From: Luteibaculum sp964627445 | Lineage (GTDB): Bacteria > Bacteroidota > Bacteroidia > Flavobacteriales_D > Luteibaculaceae | DNA length: 64,000 nt | NCBI GenBank assembly: GCA_964627445.1 | Contig: CAZVJF010000003.1 | Location: 186,001 to 250,000, forward strand | Direction of reading: 5' to 3' | Shown here: piece after piece, positions 37,035 to 45,444 of the stretch | How the letters are laid out: every line of letters starts with the position of its first letter | How positions within the stretch are numbered: position 1 is the first letter of the stretch | The notes under the pieces: generated by a model | What the model was told of the DNA's origin: nothing | The model's input: the letters and a program-made list of their open reading frames with translations, nothing else | Databases searched by the model: none | Position numbers and translations under genes: made by a program

Positions 37035-37655
37035 CTACATCTTACAATCGGAGATTACCGTGTGGATGATTCCATCGAACTTAATCTTAAAGAACTCATC
37101 AAAAGCATCTTCTAAGGAAATGTTGTGATCTTTTAGGTAATTGGTAGTCAATAACGCATCCAAAAACCAACGGTCGGTTCCTACCATGATAGACACCTCA
37201 AAGTTCTTAAAGTATCCTTTGTTAATACCCTCTTCGTAGTACTTACCAATAACAAATTCGAATTGGTTGCGAAACATCTCTACGTAATCCCACATTTCAG
37301 GGTATGCTTCTCTTACGTCTTTTACCAATCTTGGTGAAATACTCGTTAACTGCTCCGCGTAGTATTTCATAGCTACATAATAGCGCTTGATGTATGGAAT
37401 TTCTTGGTCGGTAAGAAACTCCTCGTACTTGCGTACGCGGTTAAGCAACATGGCAACCGCGGTTTGTACCATCTCATCTTTACTTTTGAAGTGATTATAG
37501 ATGGTAGCTTTAGAAATGTTTAGGAGTTTCGCCACATCATCCATAGTGATGTTTCTAATTCCAGTACGTTCAAAGTGAACGATACATTCGTTAATCCATT
37601 TCTCGCGTTTTACCTCGTTACGACTACGTTTCTTGGCTATTGGTTTTCTTCCCAT
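37035..37655 (-). CDS. TetR/AcrR family transcriptional regulator
   Basis: 206 residues. A basic N-terminus (GRKPIAKKRSRNEVKREKW) precedes the helix-turn-helix of the TetR family: ITMDDVAKLLNISKATIYNHFKSKDEM at about 41-67. The helical C-terminal ligand-binding domain has no close recognisable subtype. It is divergent from a second TetR gene, with about 200 bp between the starts, and a partly palindromic TATA-n8-TATA element (37701-37716) lies in between. It ends at a hairpin before the M16 operon. Targets and ligand unknown; autoregulation or control of the divergent lipid-related operon is plausible. Confidence 0.9.
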   Translation of the reverse strand: MGRKPIAKKRSRNEVKREKWINECIVHFERTGIRNITMDDVAKLLNISKATIYNHFKSKDEMVQTAVAMLLNRVRKYEEFLTDQEIPYIKRYYVAMKYYAEQLTSISPRLVKDVREAYPEMWDYVEMFRNQFEFVIGKYYEEGINKGYFKNFEVSIMVGTDRWFLDALLTTNYLKDHNISLEDAFDEFFKIKFDGIIHTVISDCKM

Positions 37656-37700
37656 TTGCTAATTATTAGGGGTTCCTCTTTACTTTTTCGGCAACTAAGG

Positions 37701-37716
37701 TATAACTTAAAGTATA
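37701..37716. promoter_or_regulatory. Candidate TetR operator between the two divergent regulators
   Basis: The sequence TATAACTTAAAGTATA is an imperfect palindrome (TATAnnTTAAnnTATA), and the similarity extends weakly to a 28-bp element with 9 of 14 pairs matching. Position 45 bp from the minus-strand tetR start fits an operator; no binding data can be seen from sequence. Confidence 0.3.
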
Positions 37717-37856
37717 GATAAGAAGACTTTTTTAGGATATTTTAGTGCTCGACCTATTCACTGACTGGTATTCAGCAACTTTGGCCATATACGCAGAATT
37801 GCATGAAATGGATGGACTTGTCTATATTGTGGCCACTTTCCTGTAAAAAAACCGGT

Positions 37857-38489
37857 ATGAGCGAGAATACAAAAAAAGGGGTCGATAAATCGAAACGCAA
37901 GGCTGATATCCTTGCTGCGGCAGAAAAAGTTTTCTTCCAACACGGAGTTACCGCTGCTTCCATGGACTCGGTTGCCAAACAGGCTAACGTTAGTAAAGGA
38001 ACGCTTTATCTCTACTTTAAAAATAAAAACGCACTATACCGCGCTATTTTACGCAGAGCTTTTGAGACGCTAAACAGCTTTGTGCAGCACCATACCGATA
38101 AGGTTGCAGAAAACGGCAAAGCTAAAGTTATGGCTGCGGGAAGGGCCTACATTAACTTCTCTAAAGAATATCCCGGCTATTTTGACGCTATTCTACACTA
38201 CGAAAATGATACCGTGGGTTTGGATAACGTTGAAACCGAATCCATGCGCAGCATGATAGCTGGGAACACCGTGCTAGAGACTTTAGCGGGTTTCATTAAA
38301 ATGGGTATTGCAGATGGCAGTATTTCTTCTGAGCTGCACCCCCTAAAACAAGCACTACTACTATGGGGAAGCATCACCGGTATATTGCAAATGCTGCATT
38401 CCAAAAACCAACTTTTTAAGCATTACTACCAAATATCGGAGCAGGAAATCTTAGACGATTATTTTAGCAGCATCTTAAACTCTCTGTAG
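37857..38489 (+). CDS. TetR/AcrR family transcriptional regulator
   Basis: 210 residues from ATG 37857 (MSENTKKGVDKSKRK). The open frame begins at 37803, but the extra 18 residues are unlike any family start. HTH at about 32-55: AASMDSVAKQANVSKGTLYLYFKNKNAL. The C-terminal helical domain is of the general type seen in regulators of fatty-acid or drug-export genes. The following thioesterase gene starts 1 nt after its stop codon, so it is the first gene of a transcript that includes thioesterase and GDPD, which suggests control of lipid turnover. It is divergent from another TetR gene. Confidence 0.9.
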   Translation: MSENTKKGVDKSKRKADILAAAEKVFFQHGVTAASMDSVAKQANVSKGTLYLYFKNKNALYRAILRRAFETLNSFVQHHTDKVAENGKAKVMAAGRAYINFSKEYPGYFDAILHYENDTVGLDNVETESMRSMIAGNTVLETLAGFIKMGIADGSISSELHPLKQALLLWGSITGILQMLHSKNQLFKHYYQISEQEILDDYFSSILNSL

Positions 38490-38490
38490 C

Positions 38491-38901
38491 GTGCATACTG
38501 TTTCCACTATCAAAATACGCGGGTATCACCTCGATGGCTACCAACACGTTAACAACGCGCGGTACTTGGAATTTATGGAAGAGGCTCGTTGGGACTACTT
38601 GGATAGCATCAAGGCAGTAACCTTCTTTCATCAGCAAAATCTGGCATTTGTAATTGTAAATATTAACATCGACTATAAGTACCCTGCTACCCAAGGCGAT
38701 GAACTTCAAATAGAGACGCACCCCAGCAAAAAAGGAAATACAAGTTGGATATTCAATCAAATAGGATGCCTGAAAAAAAACCCCGACCGTATTGTATTTA
38801 AAGCACAGGTAACCTTTGTTTTGCTAGATAAAACTACCGGCAAACCGGTACGCGTGACTCCCGAAATGGAAGAACACCTATTACCCAACCCTACGGCATG
38901 A
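38491..38901 (+). CDS. Acyl-CoA thioesterase, hotdog fold (YbgC/4HBT type)
   Basis: 136 residues, GTG start at 38491, 1 nt after the tetR stop. The hotdog signature is GYHLDGYQHVNNARYLEFMEEAR, where the Asp and the H-V-N-N segment form the catalytic region of 4-hydroxybenzoyl-CoA-type thioesterases; KAQVTFVLLDKTTGKPVRV is the usual last strand pair. It would hydrolyse acyl-CoA or acyl-ACP in the cytosol. Four-nucleotide overlap (ATGA) with the GDPD gene downstream. Substrate chain length is not predictable. Confidence 0.9.
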   Translation: MHTVSTIKIRGYHLDGYQHVNNARYLEFMEEARWDYLDSIKAVTFFHQQNLAFVIVNINIDYKYPATQGDELQIETHPSKKGNTSWIFNQIGCLKKNPDRIVFKAQVTFVLLDKTTGKPVRVTPEMEEHLLPNPTA

Positions 38902-39674
38902 ATCTTCCTGCAGTAGTAGCGCATAGAGGGGCTTCGGCATATGCCCCAGAAAACACCCTAGCTGCAGTGGACAAAGCGATAGCCATTGGTGTAGACTACA
39001 TAGAGGTAGATGTGCGTTTGTCTCTGGATAATATTCCTGTTGTTATTCACGATGCCCGGGTAAACCGAACCACCAACGGCAAAGGGCGTGTGGTAACCCT
39101 ACCCTACCCTAAAATAAAACGGTTGGATGCCGGTTCCTGGTTCGACCCTGTGTTTCACCAAGAGCGAATTCCCTCCTTAAATGAAGTGTTTAGACGCGCC
39201 TTGCCCCACACCAAATTACTAATAGAGCTAAAAGGCAGTCAGCTTGCGCAACCGCTTTTTGCCCGAAGATTATTAGAACTCGTAGAAAAATATGATGCCG
39301 AAAAAGCGGTAATCTTTCAGTCTTTTAACGCCAGCATTTTAAAATCACTAAGTCGTGAAAACCCACTGCTCAAGGTCAATCAGCTAGTAAATTACGCCAA
39401 TCCTAAATCCAACTACTTTAGAGATCGCCTGCCCAAGGTGGGAAACATTTTTAGGTTGCAATACCATAGCGCGCTGAATCCAAACTACAAATGGGTAACC
39501 CCAGAATTTATAGAGAAGGTGCATGGCGAGGGTAAGAAAATATTTTGCTGGACCGTAGATGATCCGAAAGCCATGGAAAGCCTCTGTAAAATGGGGGTGG
39601 ATGGAATTATAACCAATACACCAGACGTGCTGAAACAAGTATTAGCGGAAATCCAAGATAAAAACCCGAAGTAA
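38898..39674 (+). CDS. Glycerophosphodiester phosphodiesterase
   Basis: 258 residues, no signal peptide, so probably cytosolic (UgpQ-like). The TIM-barrel GDPD motifs are present: VVAHRGASAYAPENT (His10 and Glu near 19), DYIEVDVRLSLDNIPVVIHD with the metal-binding E-D pair and second His, and the C-terminal FCWTVDDPKAMESLCKMGVDGIITNTPD. It splits glycerophosphodiesters from phospholipid breakdown into glycerol-3-phosphate and an alcohol. It overlaps the thioesterase gene and follows a TetR gene, forming a small lipid-related group. Confidence 0.94.
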   Translation: MNLPAVVAHRGASAYAPENTLAAVDKAIAIGVDYIEVDVRLSLDNIPVVIHDARVNRTTNGKGRVVTLPYPKIKRLDAGSWFDPVFHQERIPSLNEVFRRALPHTKLLIELKGSQLAQPLFARRLLELVEKYDAEKAVIFQSFNASILKSLSRENPLLKVNQLVNYANPKSNYFRDRLPKVGNIFRLQYHSALNPNYKWVTPEFIEKVHGEGKKIFCWTVDDPKAMESLCKMGVDGIITNTPDVLKQVLAEIQDKNPK

Positions 39675-39685
39675 GGGGATAATCC

Positions 39686-39693
39686 TACATTTG
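39686..39693 (+). promoter_or_regulatory. -7 element for the DUF349 gene
   Basis: TACATTTG matches TAnnTTTG, 12 nt after the GDPD stop and 29 nt before ATG 39723. No TTG at -33 is visible. Confidence 0.45.
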
Positions 39694-39722
39694 CAGGAAA
39701 TAATTAGAATACATAGCAAGGC

Positions 39723-41492
39723 ATGCAAGAGCTTTTGGCCAAACTCGATGAGCTGGTAAAGCAGGAGTTTAACAAAGAAGTAATTACCACGGGAAAGCAA
39801 TGGGTAGAGGATCTAGACCAACATTATGCCCAGGAAAGAGACCGTGCACGAGAAGAATTCCTGAACGATGCTGAAAATGAGGCTGGTGATTTTGAGCACC
39901 GCCCAGATGAAAGCGAGAGACAGTTTCTTGAGTTAAAAACTAAGTTTCACGATAAGCGCAAAGCTTTTGCCGAGATGCGTGCACAGCAGGAAAAGGAAAA
40001 CCTGCAAAAGAAGCAGCACATCATAGATCAGATTACCGCCATTCCTAGAGAAGAAGAGAATATCGGGAAAGCCTTTTCCGTATTTAAGGAGTTGCAGGAA
40101 AGCTGGAAGGAAATTGGCCGTGTGCCTGGTGATAAGCACAAAGACATCCAGAATGCTTACATGGCTGCGGTAGATTCTTTTTACTACCACATCAACATTT
40201 ACCGCGATTTAAAAGTATTTGACCTTAAGAAAAACCTTGAGGCCAAGCAGGAAATTGTGTCTAAACTGGAAGTATTGGCAAAAGCCGATGCAGAAAACCT
40301 AGAAGAGAACGTAAAAAATCTGCAGCAAGAATGGTACGAAATAGGTCCCGTTCCGAAAGAGGATTTTGACGTTCTAAAGGCACAGTTTACCGCAGCACTA
40401 GACAAGGGCTACGAGATCATTAAAGACAAACGCCAAAAGCGCAAAGAACAGCTCTTAGCTAACCTGGATGTTAAAAAAGAGCTACTCGCCAAAGCGCAGC
40501 AATTAGCAGAAAACATTCCAACCTCTGCTAAAGCGTGGAATAAAGCTACAGACGCCATCAAGGAGCTACAACAGACTTGGAAAAATACTGGCTTCGGACC
40601 GCGCAAAGACAACGAAGAAATTTGGAAGGAATTTAGAGCGGCATGCGATGCATTTTTTGAAGCTAAAAGCGATTTTTACAAGGACTTCAAAAAGGAGTTG
40701 GCTTTAAACCAGACCCAAAAAGAAGAGCTGTGCGACCAAGCCGAAGTGCTAAAACTAAGCACCGACTGGCGTGAAACCACCAAGAAGATGATTGATCTTC
40801 AGAAAAAGTGGAAAAAAATTGGTCCAGCGCCGCAAAGTCAAGAACAAAAACTTTGGAAGCGCTTTAGAGGAGCTTGCGATGCATTTTTCGAAGCCAAAGA
40901 GCAACACCACAAGCAAGTAGAAAAAGACTTCGAAGAAAATCTTAAGCAGAAGCAAGAGCTCATTACCGAGTTGGAGGCCTTCAACCTGCCCTCCGAAAAA
41001 TCGGAAGCGGTGGCCGTATTAAAAAAATTCTACAACCGTTGGACGGGTCTGGGCAAGGTGCCCAAAGACCACATTAAAGCGGTAAACGAAGGATTTCAAA
41101 AGGCATTTGATGCTAAAATGGAAGCGGCCGGACTGGATAAAAACGAGTTAGAACACAGTAAGTTTACCGCTCGTGTTACGGCATTGCTACAAGAAGAAGA
41201 CTTTAAAAAGGCCCTGGCTAAGGAGCGCAAGTTTATCCAAGATAAAATTGAAGACTTTAAAAAGCAGGCTATCCAGTATGAGAATAACTTGGGCTTTTTC
41301 GGCAACGCCAAAAACAGCAACAACCCGCTCTTAGAGGAAGCCAAAAAGAAAATCAATACCACCAACAAAGCCATCGATCGCATGAAAGAGCAGGTGGATT
41401 ACATCAATAAATCCATCCGCAAAAAAGAACGCGAATTGGCTGCTGCCAGCGAAGAAAAAACCGAAGCAGCTTCCGAAAAAGAAAGTGCATAG
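39723..41492 (+). CDS. DUF349 repeat protein
   Basis: 589 residues, almost entirely charged helix, no signal peptide. Five DUF349-type units can be seen, each with a W-x-x-x-G-x-x-P core: ESWKEIGRVPGD, QEWYEIGPVPKE, QTWKNTGFGPRK, KKWKKIGPAPQS and NRWTGLGKVPKD, spaced by about 70 residues. Units three and four share a near-identical stretch containing ACDAFFEAK, also visible at DNA level around 40630 and 40860. The final 150 residues are coiled-coil, with Lys- and Glu-rich ends. DUF349 proteins are widespread in Bacteroidota; their molecular role is not established. The following gene starts within its last codons. Confidence 0.9.
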   Translation: MQELLAKLDELVKQEFNKEVITTGKQWVEDLDQHYAQERDRAREEFLNDAENEAGDFEHRPDESERQFLELKTKFHDKRKAFAEMRAQQEKENLQKKQHIIDQITAIPREEENIGKAFSVFKELQESWKEIGRVPGDKHKDIQNAYMAAVDSFYYHINIYRDLKVFDLKKNLEAKQEIVSKLEVLAKADAENLEENVKNLQQEWYEIGPVPKEDFDVLKAQFTAALDKGYEIIKDKRQKRKEQLLANLDVKKELLAKAQQLAENIPTSAKAWNKATDAIKELQQTWKNTGFGPRKDNEEIWKEFRAACDAFFEAKSDFYKDFKKELALNQTQKEELCDQAEVLKLSTDWRETTKKMIDLQKKWKKIGPAPQSQEQKLWKRFRGACDAFFEAKEQHHKQVEKDFEENLKQKQELITELEAFNLPSEKSEAVAVLKKFYNRWTGLGKVPKDHIKAVNEGFQKAFDAKMEAAGLDKNELEHSKFTARVTALLQEEDFKKALAKERKFIQDKIEDFKKQAIQYENNLGFFGNAKNSNNPLLEEAKKKINTTNKAIDRMKEQVDYINKSIRKKERELAAASEEKTEAASEKESA

Positions 41493-41973
41493 GTTTTTTA
41501 AAATAGCAGTTGTTTTGATACTCGCGCTAGCTGCCTCCGCAGCTAGCGCCCAAAACCTTACTGAAATATCATTCGGAGTTTTTAAGCTCGATGAAAAGGT
41601 ATACTTCGCATCCGTTAAAAAGTTAAGCCCCGGACTGCCGTGGAAAGACGTAGTTCCAGCTGATGATATTACCAATGTAGGTGCCTTAAAACTACCCGTA
41701 GTGGTTTTTCCTGATTTTGAAGGGGAAGCCTTGCTCCACAGAGAAGGTGAAAAGCACCACCGCACCTTGCTAAAAGTAAGTGGAAAAAAGGCGTGTAAAG
41801 CCATGCTGCAGGATGCAGAAAGAACCTTGGGTAAGCAAAATGTTCCGTCTAGAGAAACTTCCAGCTACACCGAGTATACCTGGAAGTACGATGAAAACTT
41901 TGCCTTTAACGTAGCTACCTACCGCGTTACCAATAACCGGGAGTGCACCTTGCGTATCGAGAAATTGCGATAA
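41485..41973 (+). CDS. Small secreted protein of unknown function
   Basis: 162 residues. GTG start at 41485, overlapping the DUF349 stop by 8 nt. A clear signal peptide (VHRFFKIAVVLILALAASAASAQ, cleaved near 23). The mature part has three or four predicted beta strands, two Cys (in KKACKAML and NRECTLRI) and an overall pattern SFGVFKLDEKVYF, TYRVTNNRECTLRIEKLR. I do not recognise a family. Coupled translation with DUF349 suggests shared expression. It ends 3 nt from the convergent helicase gene. Confidence 0.75.
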   Translation: MHRFFKIAVVLILALAASAASAQNLTEISFGVFKLDEKVYFASVKKLSPGLPWKDVVPADDITNVGALKLPVVVFPDFEGEALLHREGEKHHRTLLKVSGKKACKAMLQDAERTLGKQNVPSRETSSYTEYTWKYDENFAFNVATYRVTNNRECTLRIEKLR

Positions 41974-41976
41974 GCG

Positions 41977-43236
41977 CTACTTCCCAAATTTCTTAGGAGG
42001 AAATATTTTCTTTTTGCGCTCATGAAAAGCGCCTCTGTAACTTGGATCTAATTTTTGCTTGTGCATATCCAGTGCGCGCTGCATCTGCTTCTCTTCACCG
42101 GGTAAAAACTCACGCTCGGTTACCGATACGGTAAGCTCATTCATGGGTATTCCAGTAAACGTTTCCAGGCCCTCTACAATAAACTCCTCGCCTGGGGTGT
42201 ACAAGGTTATGGAAACTCCTGCCCTGCCCGCGCGTCCGGTACGTCCTGCGCGGTGGACATACTCTTGGTTGACCAAGGGAACATCAAAATTCACTACGTG
42301 GCTCACTGTGGGAATATCGATACCGCGTGCGCTCACATCGGTGGTTACCAAAACGCGTATGGCATCCTCCCTGAATTTTTTAAAGGTACTGGAGCGCGTG
42401 TTTTGCGATTTGTTGGCGTGCATCACCCCTACATCTTCTGCTAACTTCCGTTGTAAATACTTGGCCGTTTGATCTGCCGTTTCTTTGGTTCGGGTAAATA
42501 CAATAACTTTCTCCACTCCATCTTGTACCACCCAATCCTCTAACCACGCCAGTTTCGTTAACCGATTTTTTAGCAAGCACTTAAACTGTTTGATACTGCT
42601 AGCAGGTTTGTGTTGCTTGCTTACACTAATGCGCAGCGGAAAATCTATAAAATCATCGGCAATTTGCTGTACCGTCTTTGGAAAAGTTGCTGTAAAAAGT
42701 AGCTTACGACATTTGGTAGGAACAACCTCTAACACTTGGTGAAGCTGACGTAAAAAGCCCATATCCATAAGCCGATCGGCCTCATCCAGGATAAGAAACT
42801 GTAATTTTTTGAGCGGTATTTGTCCTTCTAAATACAGCTCAGTGAATCGGCCTGGTGTACCAATAATGATATCCACACCTTCGCTCAAAACATGCCGTTG
42901 CTCTTTCTTAGCGGTTCCTCCGATAAGGCATGCAAATTTTAAATCGGTATAGGCCGCCAAAGCCTGCGCCATGCTGTGAATTTGCATGGCCAGTTCTTTA
43001 GTAGGAGCCAAAACCAATACCCGAGGATAGCTAGGCGAAGAACCTTTTAGCAATTGCATTACAGGCAGCATAAAGGCTGCCGTTTTTCCTGATCCCGTGG
43101 GCGCTGTAGCAATAAGCTGTTGCCCAGCCAGAATGGGCTTAATCGCCTTGCGCTGTATATCGGTAGGCTCGGTAAAACCCAAATCATCTATGGCATTTAA
43201 AAACTGCCGCTTTAACCCCAGGCTCTCGAAACTCAC
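41977..43236 (-). CDS. DEAD-box ATP-dependent RNA helicase
   Basis: 419 residues, GTG start at 43236 overlapping the exonuclease stop (GTGA). All core motifs are seen: Q-motif region GFTEPTDIQRKAI, motif I APTGSGKT, APTKELAMQ, GTPGR, DEAD in LDEADRLMDMGF, motif III as TAT in FTATFP, and the second RecA domain with VFTRTKETAD, TTDVSARGIDIP and HRAGRTGRAG. The short basic C-terminal tail (HERKKKIFPPKKFGK) resembles RhlE-type enzymes. Likely acts in ribosome assembly or RNA decay. Confidence 0.95.
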   Translation of the reverse strand: MSFESLGLKRQFLNAIDDLGFTEPTDIQRKAIKPILAGQQLIATAPTGSGKTAAFMLPVMQLLKGSSPSYPRVLVLAPTKELAMQIHSMAQALAAYTDLKFACLIGGTAKKEQRHVLSEGVDIIIGTPGRFTELYLEGQIPLKKLQFLILDEADRLMDMGFLRQLHQVLEVVPTKCRKLLFTATFPKTVQQIADDFIDFPLRISVSKQHKPASSIKQFKCLLKNRLTKLAWLEDWVVQDGVEKVIVFTRTKETADQTAKYLQRKLAEDVGVMHANKSQNTRSSTFKKFREDAIRVLVTTDVSARGIDIPTVSHVVNFDVPLVNQEYVHRAGRTGRAGRAGVSITLYTPGEEFIVEGLETFTGIPMNELTVSVTEREFLPGEEKQMQRALDMHKQKLDPSYRGAFHERKKKIFPPKKFGK

Positions 43237-43811
43237 AACGCTTTTAATTTTTTATAAATGTCTCTGCAAATCCACGCATCGGTAGCTGCATAATAAATCT
43301 GTGCTTCACTTAATGCCTGGGCTTCCCAGTTGCTTATTTGTTGACGCTTGGAAATGGTAAACCCCAACAAGAGTGCCGATAGCTTTTTGGCTCCAATGCT
43401 TTCGAATCCTTTTTTCCGAGCCATTTTATTTAAATCTACCACATCTTTGGGGTGGATTTCTATACCTGCGCGCCTAATTTCTCGCCAGTCATCATCTAGC
43501 CCTATACCGCAAATTTTACCCGGATAGTCATTAAAAAATTGTACCAACGGACCTGGAAATCCGGTTTTATTGACGCGTACCAGGTACACCTCTTTGGGCG
43601 TTGCAAACTGAAGCAATGCAATGTTGTTGGGTTTGCCCTTCTTAAACTGAGGCTTAGATTCGGTATCAAACCCCAACATTTCATACCCTTGTAACTCCCG
43701 TACAACGGTAGTAATTGCTTTGGCATCTTCAACCACTACGATGGGGCCTTCGTAGTGCTTAATTTCAAAATCTTTGAGCGCTTCCTTACTAATCTCCTTA
43801 TCCACCCGCAC
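43233..43811 (-). CDS. 3'-5' exonuclease, DEDDy family (RNase D-like)
   Basis: 192 residues, GTG start at 43811. The exonuclease I motif is GFDTES (Asp49, Glu51), Exo II GIGLDDDWREI and Exo III YYAATDAW with Tyr, which places it in the DEDDy class. No HRDC domain, so it is shorter than RNase D. It would trim RNA or DNA 3' ends with two metal ions. Pairing with the helicase (4-nt overlap) suggests RNA processing. It is divergent from rfbC, with 88 bp between. Confidence 0.93.
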   Translation of the reverse strand: MRVDKEISKEALKDFEIKHYEGPIVVVEDAKAITTVVRELQGYEMLGFDTESKPQFKKGKPNNIALLQFATPKEVYLVRVNKTGFPGPLVQFFNDYPGKICGIGLDDDWREIRRAGIEIHPKDVVDLNKMARKKGFESIGAKKLSALLLGFTISKRQQISNWEAQALSEAQIYYAATDAWICRDIYKKLKAL

Positions 43812-43872
43812 AGTATTAGGCCACTAAAATAACATTTACCACTGGGTGCGTGGATGTATTGCGAAGCTTTTG

Positions 43873-43880
43873 CACCTTTG
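43873..43880 (+). promoter_or_regulatory. Possible -7 element for rfbC
   Basis: CACCTTTG is one base short of TAnnTTTG and lies 20 nt before the TTG start at 43900, which fits a short leader and would exclude the upstream ATG 43846. No clear -33. Confidence 0.35.
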
Positions 43881-43899
43881 CAGCCAAATTTTGTTCGCA

Positions 43900-44448
43900 T
43901 TGGAAATTCAACAAACGGGTTTTAAAGACCTCCTCATTATAAAACCCAAAGTGTTTGGAGACGCTAGAGGGTACTTTTTTGAAAGCTTTAATGCACAGCG
44001 TTTTGCAGAAAAAACGGGTCTTGAACTCAATTTTGTGCAGGACAACGAATCCTTATCCCAGGAAGGCGTAGTGCGGGGACTGCATTTTCAAAATCCACCC
44101 CATGCACAAGACAAATTGGTGCGTGTAGCTACAGGTGCAGTATTGGATGTAGTGGTAGACCTGCGAAAAAGTGAACCCACCTATGGCAAATCTTTTGTTA
44201 TTGAGTTAACCGAAGAAAACCAGTTGCAGTTTTTTGTTCCCAAAGGCTTTGCCCACGGCTTTGCAACACTGCGATCAAATACCCGTTTCCTATACAAGTG
44301 TACCGATTATTACCATCCTGAAACAGAAGACTGCCTGTTATACAACGATCCTGCCTTTAACATTGATTGGAAAGTAGACAGCCCGCTACTCAGTGATAAG
44401 GATAAAAAAGGACGTAGTTTTGCAACTTTTCAAAGCCCCTTCCAGTAA
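43900..44448 (+). CDS. rfbC: dTDP-4-dehydrorhamnose 3,5-epimerase
   Basis: 182 residues from TTG 43900 (MEIQQTGFKDLLIIKP). The ATG at 43846 would add 18 residues with no counterpart in the family. Cupin-fold signatures: FGDARGYFFESFN, QDNESLSQEGVVRGLHFQ with the catalytic His, PHAQDKLVRVATGAVLDVVVDLR, PKGFAHGFATL and the Tyr-rich KCTDYYHPETE. It makes dTDP-4-keto-L-rhamnose, the third step of dTDP-rhamnose synthesis. The other rml genes are not in the window. It may feed the rhamnosyltransferase-like genes at 21-22 kb. It is followed after 3 nt by a lytic transglycosylase. Confidence 0.94.
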   Translation: MEIQQTGFKDLLIIKPKVFGDARGYFFESFNAQRFAEKTGLELNFVQDNESLSQEGVVRGLHFQNPPHAQDKLVRVATGAVLDVVVDLRKSEPTYGKSFVIELTEENQLQFFVPKGFAHGFATLRSNTRFLYKCTDYYHPETEDCLLYNDPAFNIDWKVDSPLLSDKDKKGRSFATFQSPFQ

Positions 44449-44451
44449 CCT

Positions 44452-45435
44452 ATGCTAAAGTTTATTTTAAAAACCATTTCTGCCATTATCTTACTGCTCC
44501 TCACTTGGAGCCTGTTTAACCTGTTTACCTTTTCTACAGTTGGAGAAGGCTCGAAATCGGAACATCAGAAAAACTTTAATCAAGATTATAAAATCTACTC
44601 CCTGAGTACCCCAAAGACCTTAAGTTTTGCGACAGAAGAGGTTCCTTTAAATCTTATGGATGTGCGCGAACGTCTAGATCGCGAATTGCTAGTAAACACC
44701 TACTGGCAAAGCCAAACCATGCTTTTTTTGAAGCGGGCCCACCGCCACTTCCCCATCATTGAGCAAATACTAAAGGCCAACAACGTGCCGGAAGACTTTA
44801 AGTATTTGGCCTTGATCGAAAGCGGCTTGCTAAACGTCATATCTCCTGCCGGTGCTACTGGTGTTTGGCAAATAATGAAACCTACGGGACGAGATTTTGG
44901 CTTAGAAATTAACAATGACGTAGACGAGCGCTACCATTTAGAAAAAGCAACCCAAGCGGCCTGCGAATATTTAAAAGAAGCATATGGCAAATTTGGCTCG
45001 TGGACCTTGGCCGCAGCCAGTTACAACATGGGGATGTCTGGGTTGGAAAACAGATTGGAAGAACAGAAAGTAAACAACTACTACGATCTACACCTCAATA
45101 TAGAAACGGCACGCTACGTGTATCGAATCCTAGCGGTAAAGCAGATTCTAGAACATCCTACCGATTATGGTTTTACGTTTATCGGAGACCACCTTTACCC
45201 CGAAATTATGACACGGGATACCACGGTAAAAACAGAAATTAACGATTTGGCTGAGTTTGCGAAGCGCAAGCGCATAAACCTAAAGATTCTAAAAACGTTA
45301 AATCCCTGGTTGCAGTCGAATGCTTTGCCCAATAGCACTGGGAAAGAATATATATTGCAGCTGCCTGCGGGAGCGGTTACACTACACCCTGCCGATACCG
45401 CGGCTTTTGTTCCATTGGATAGTACGCAAGGGTAA
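44452..45435 (+). CDS. Lytic transglycosylase (GH23, MltD-like)
   Basis: 327 residues. An N-terminal hydrophobic segment (about 1-24) is a signal or anchor. The SLT domain spans about 95-225: KYLALIESGLL with catalytic Glu123, SPAGATGVWQIMKPT, the AAASYNMG motif and a Tyr-rich helix ETARYVYRILA. The last 60 residues (LAEFAKRKRINLKILKTLNPWL) resemble a single LysM-like peptidoglycan-binding unit. It cleaves glycan strands forming anhydromuropeptides. It sits 3 nt after rfbC and 9 nt before uvrA. Confidence 0.93.
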   Translation: MLKFILKTISAIILLLLTWSLFNLFTFSTVGEGSKSEHQKNFNQDYKIYSLSTPKTLSFATEEVPLNLMDVRERLDRELLVNTYWQSQTMLFLKRAHRHFPIIEQILKANNVPEDFKYLALIESGLLNVISPAGATGVWQIMKPTGRDFGLEINNDVDERYHLEKATQAACEYLKEAYGKFGSWTLAAASYNMGMSGLENRLEEQKVNNYYDLHLNIETARYVYRILAVKQILEHPTDYGFTFIGDHLYPEIMTRDTTVKTEINDLAEFAKRKRINLKILKTLNPWLQSNALPNSTGKEYILQLPAGAVTLHPADTAAFVPLDSTQG

Positions 45436-45444
45436 GCACCTTAC

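Noticed and set aside
43846..43899. ATG 43846 as the rfbC start
   Set aside because: It adds 18 Cys/Leu-rich residues with no match to the epimerase family and lies before the probable promoter box.
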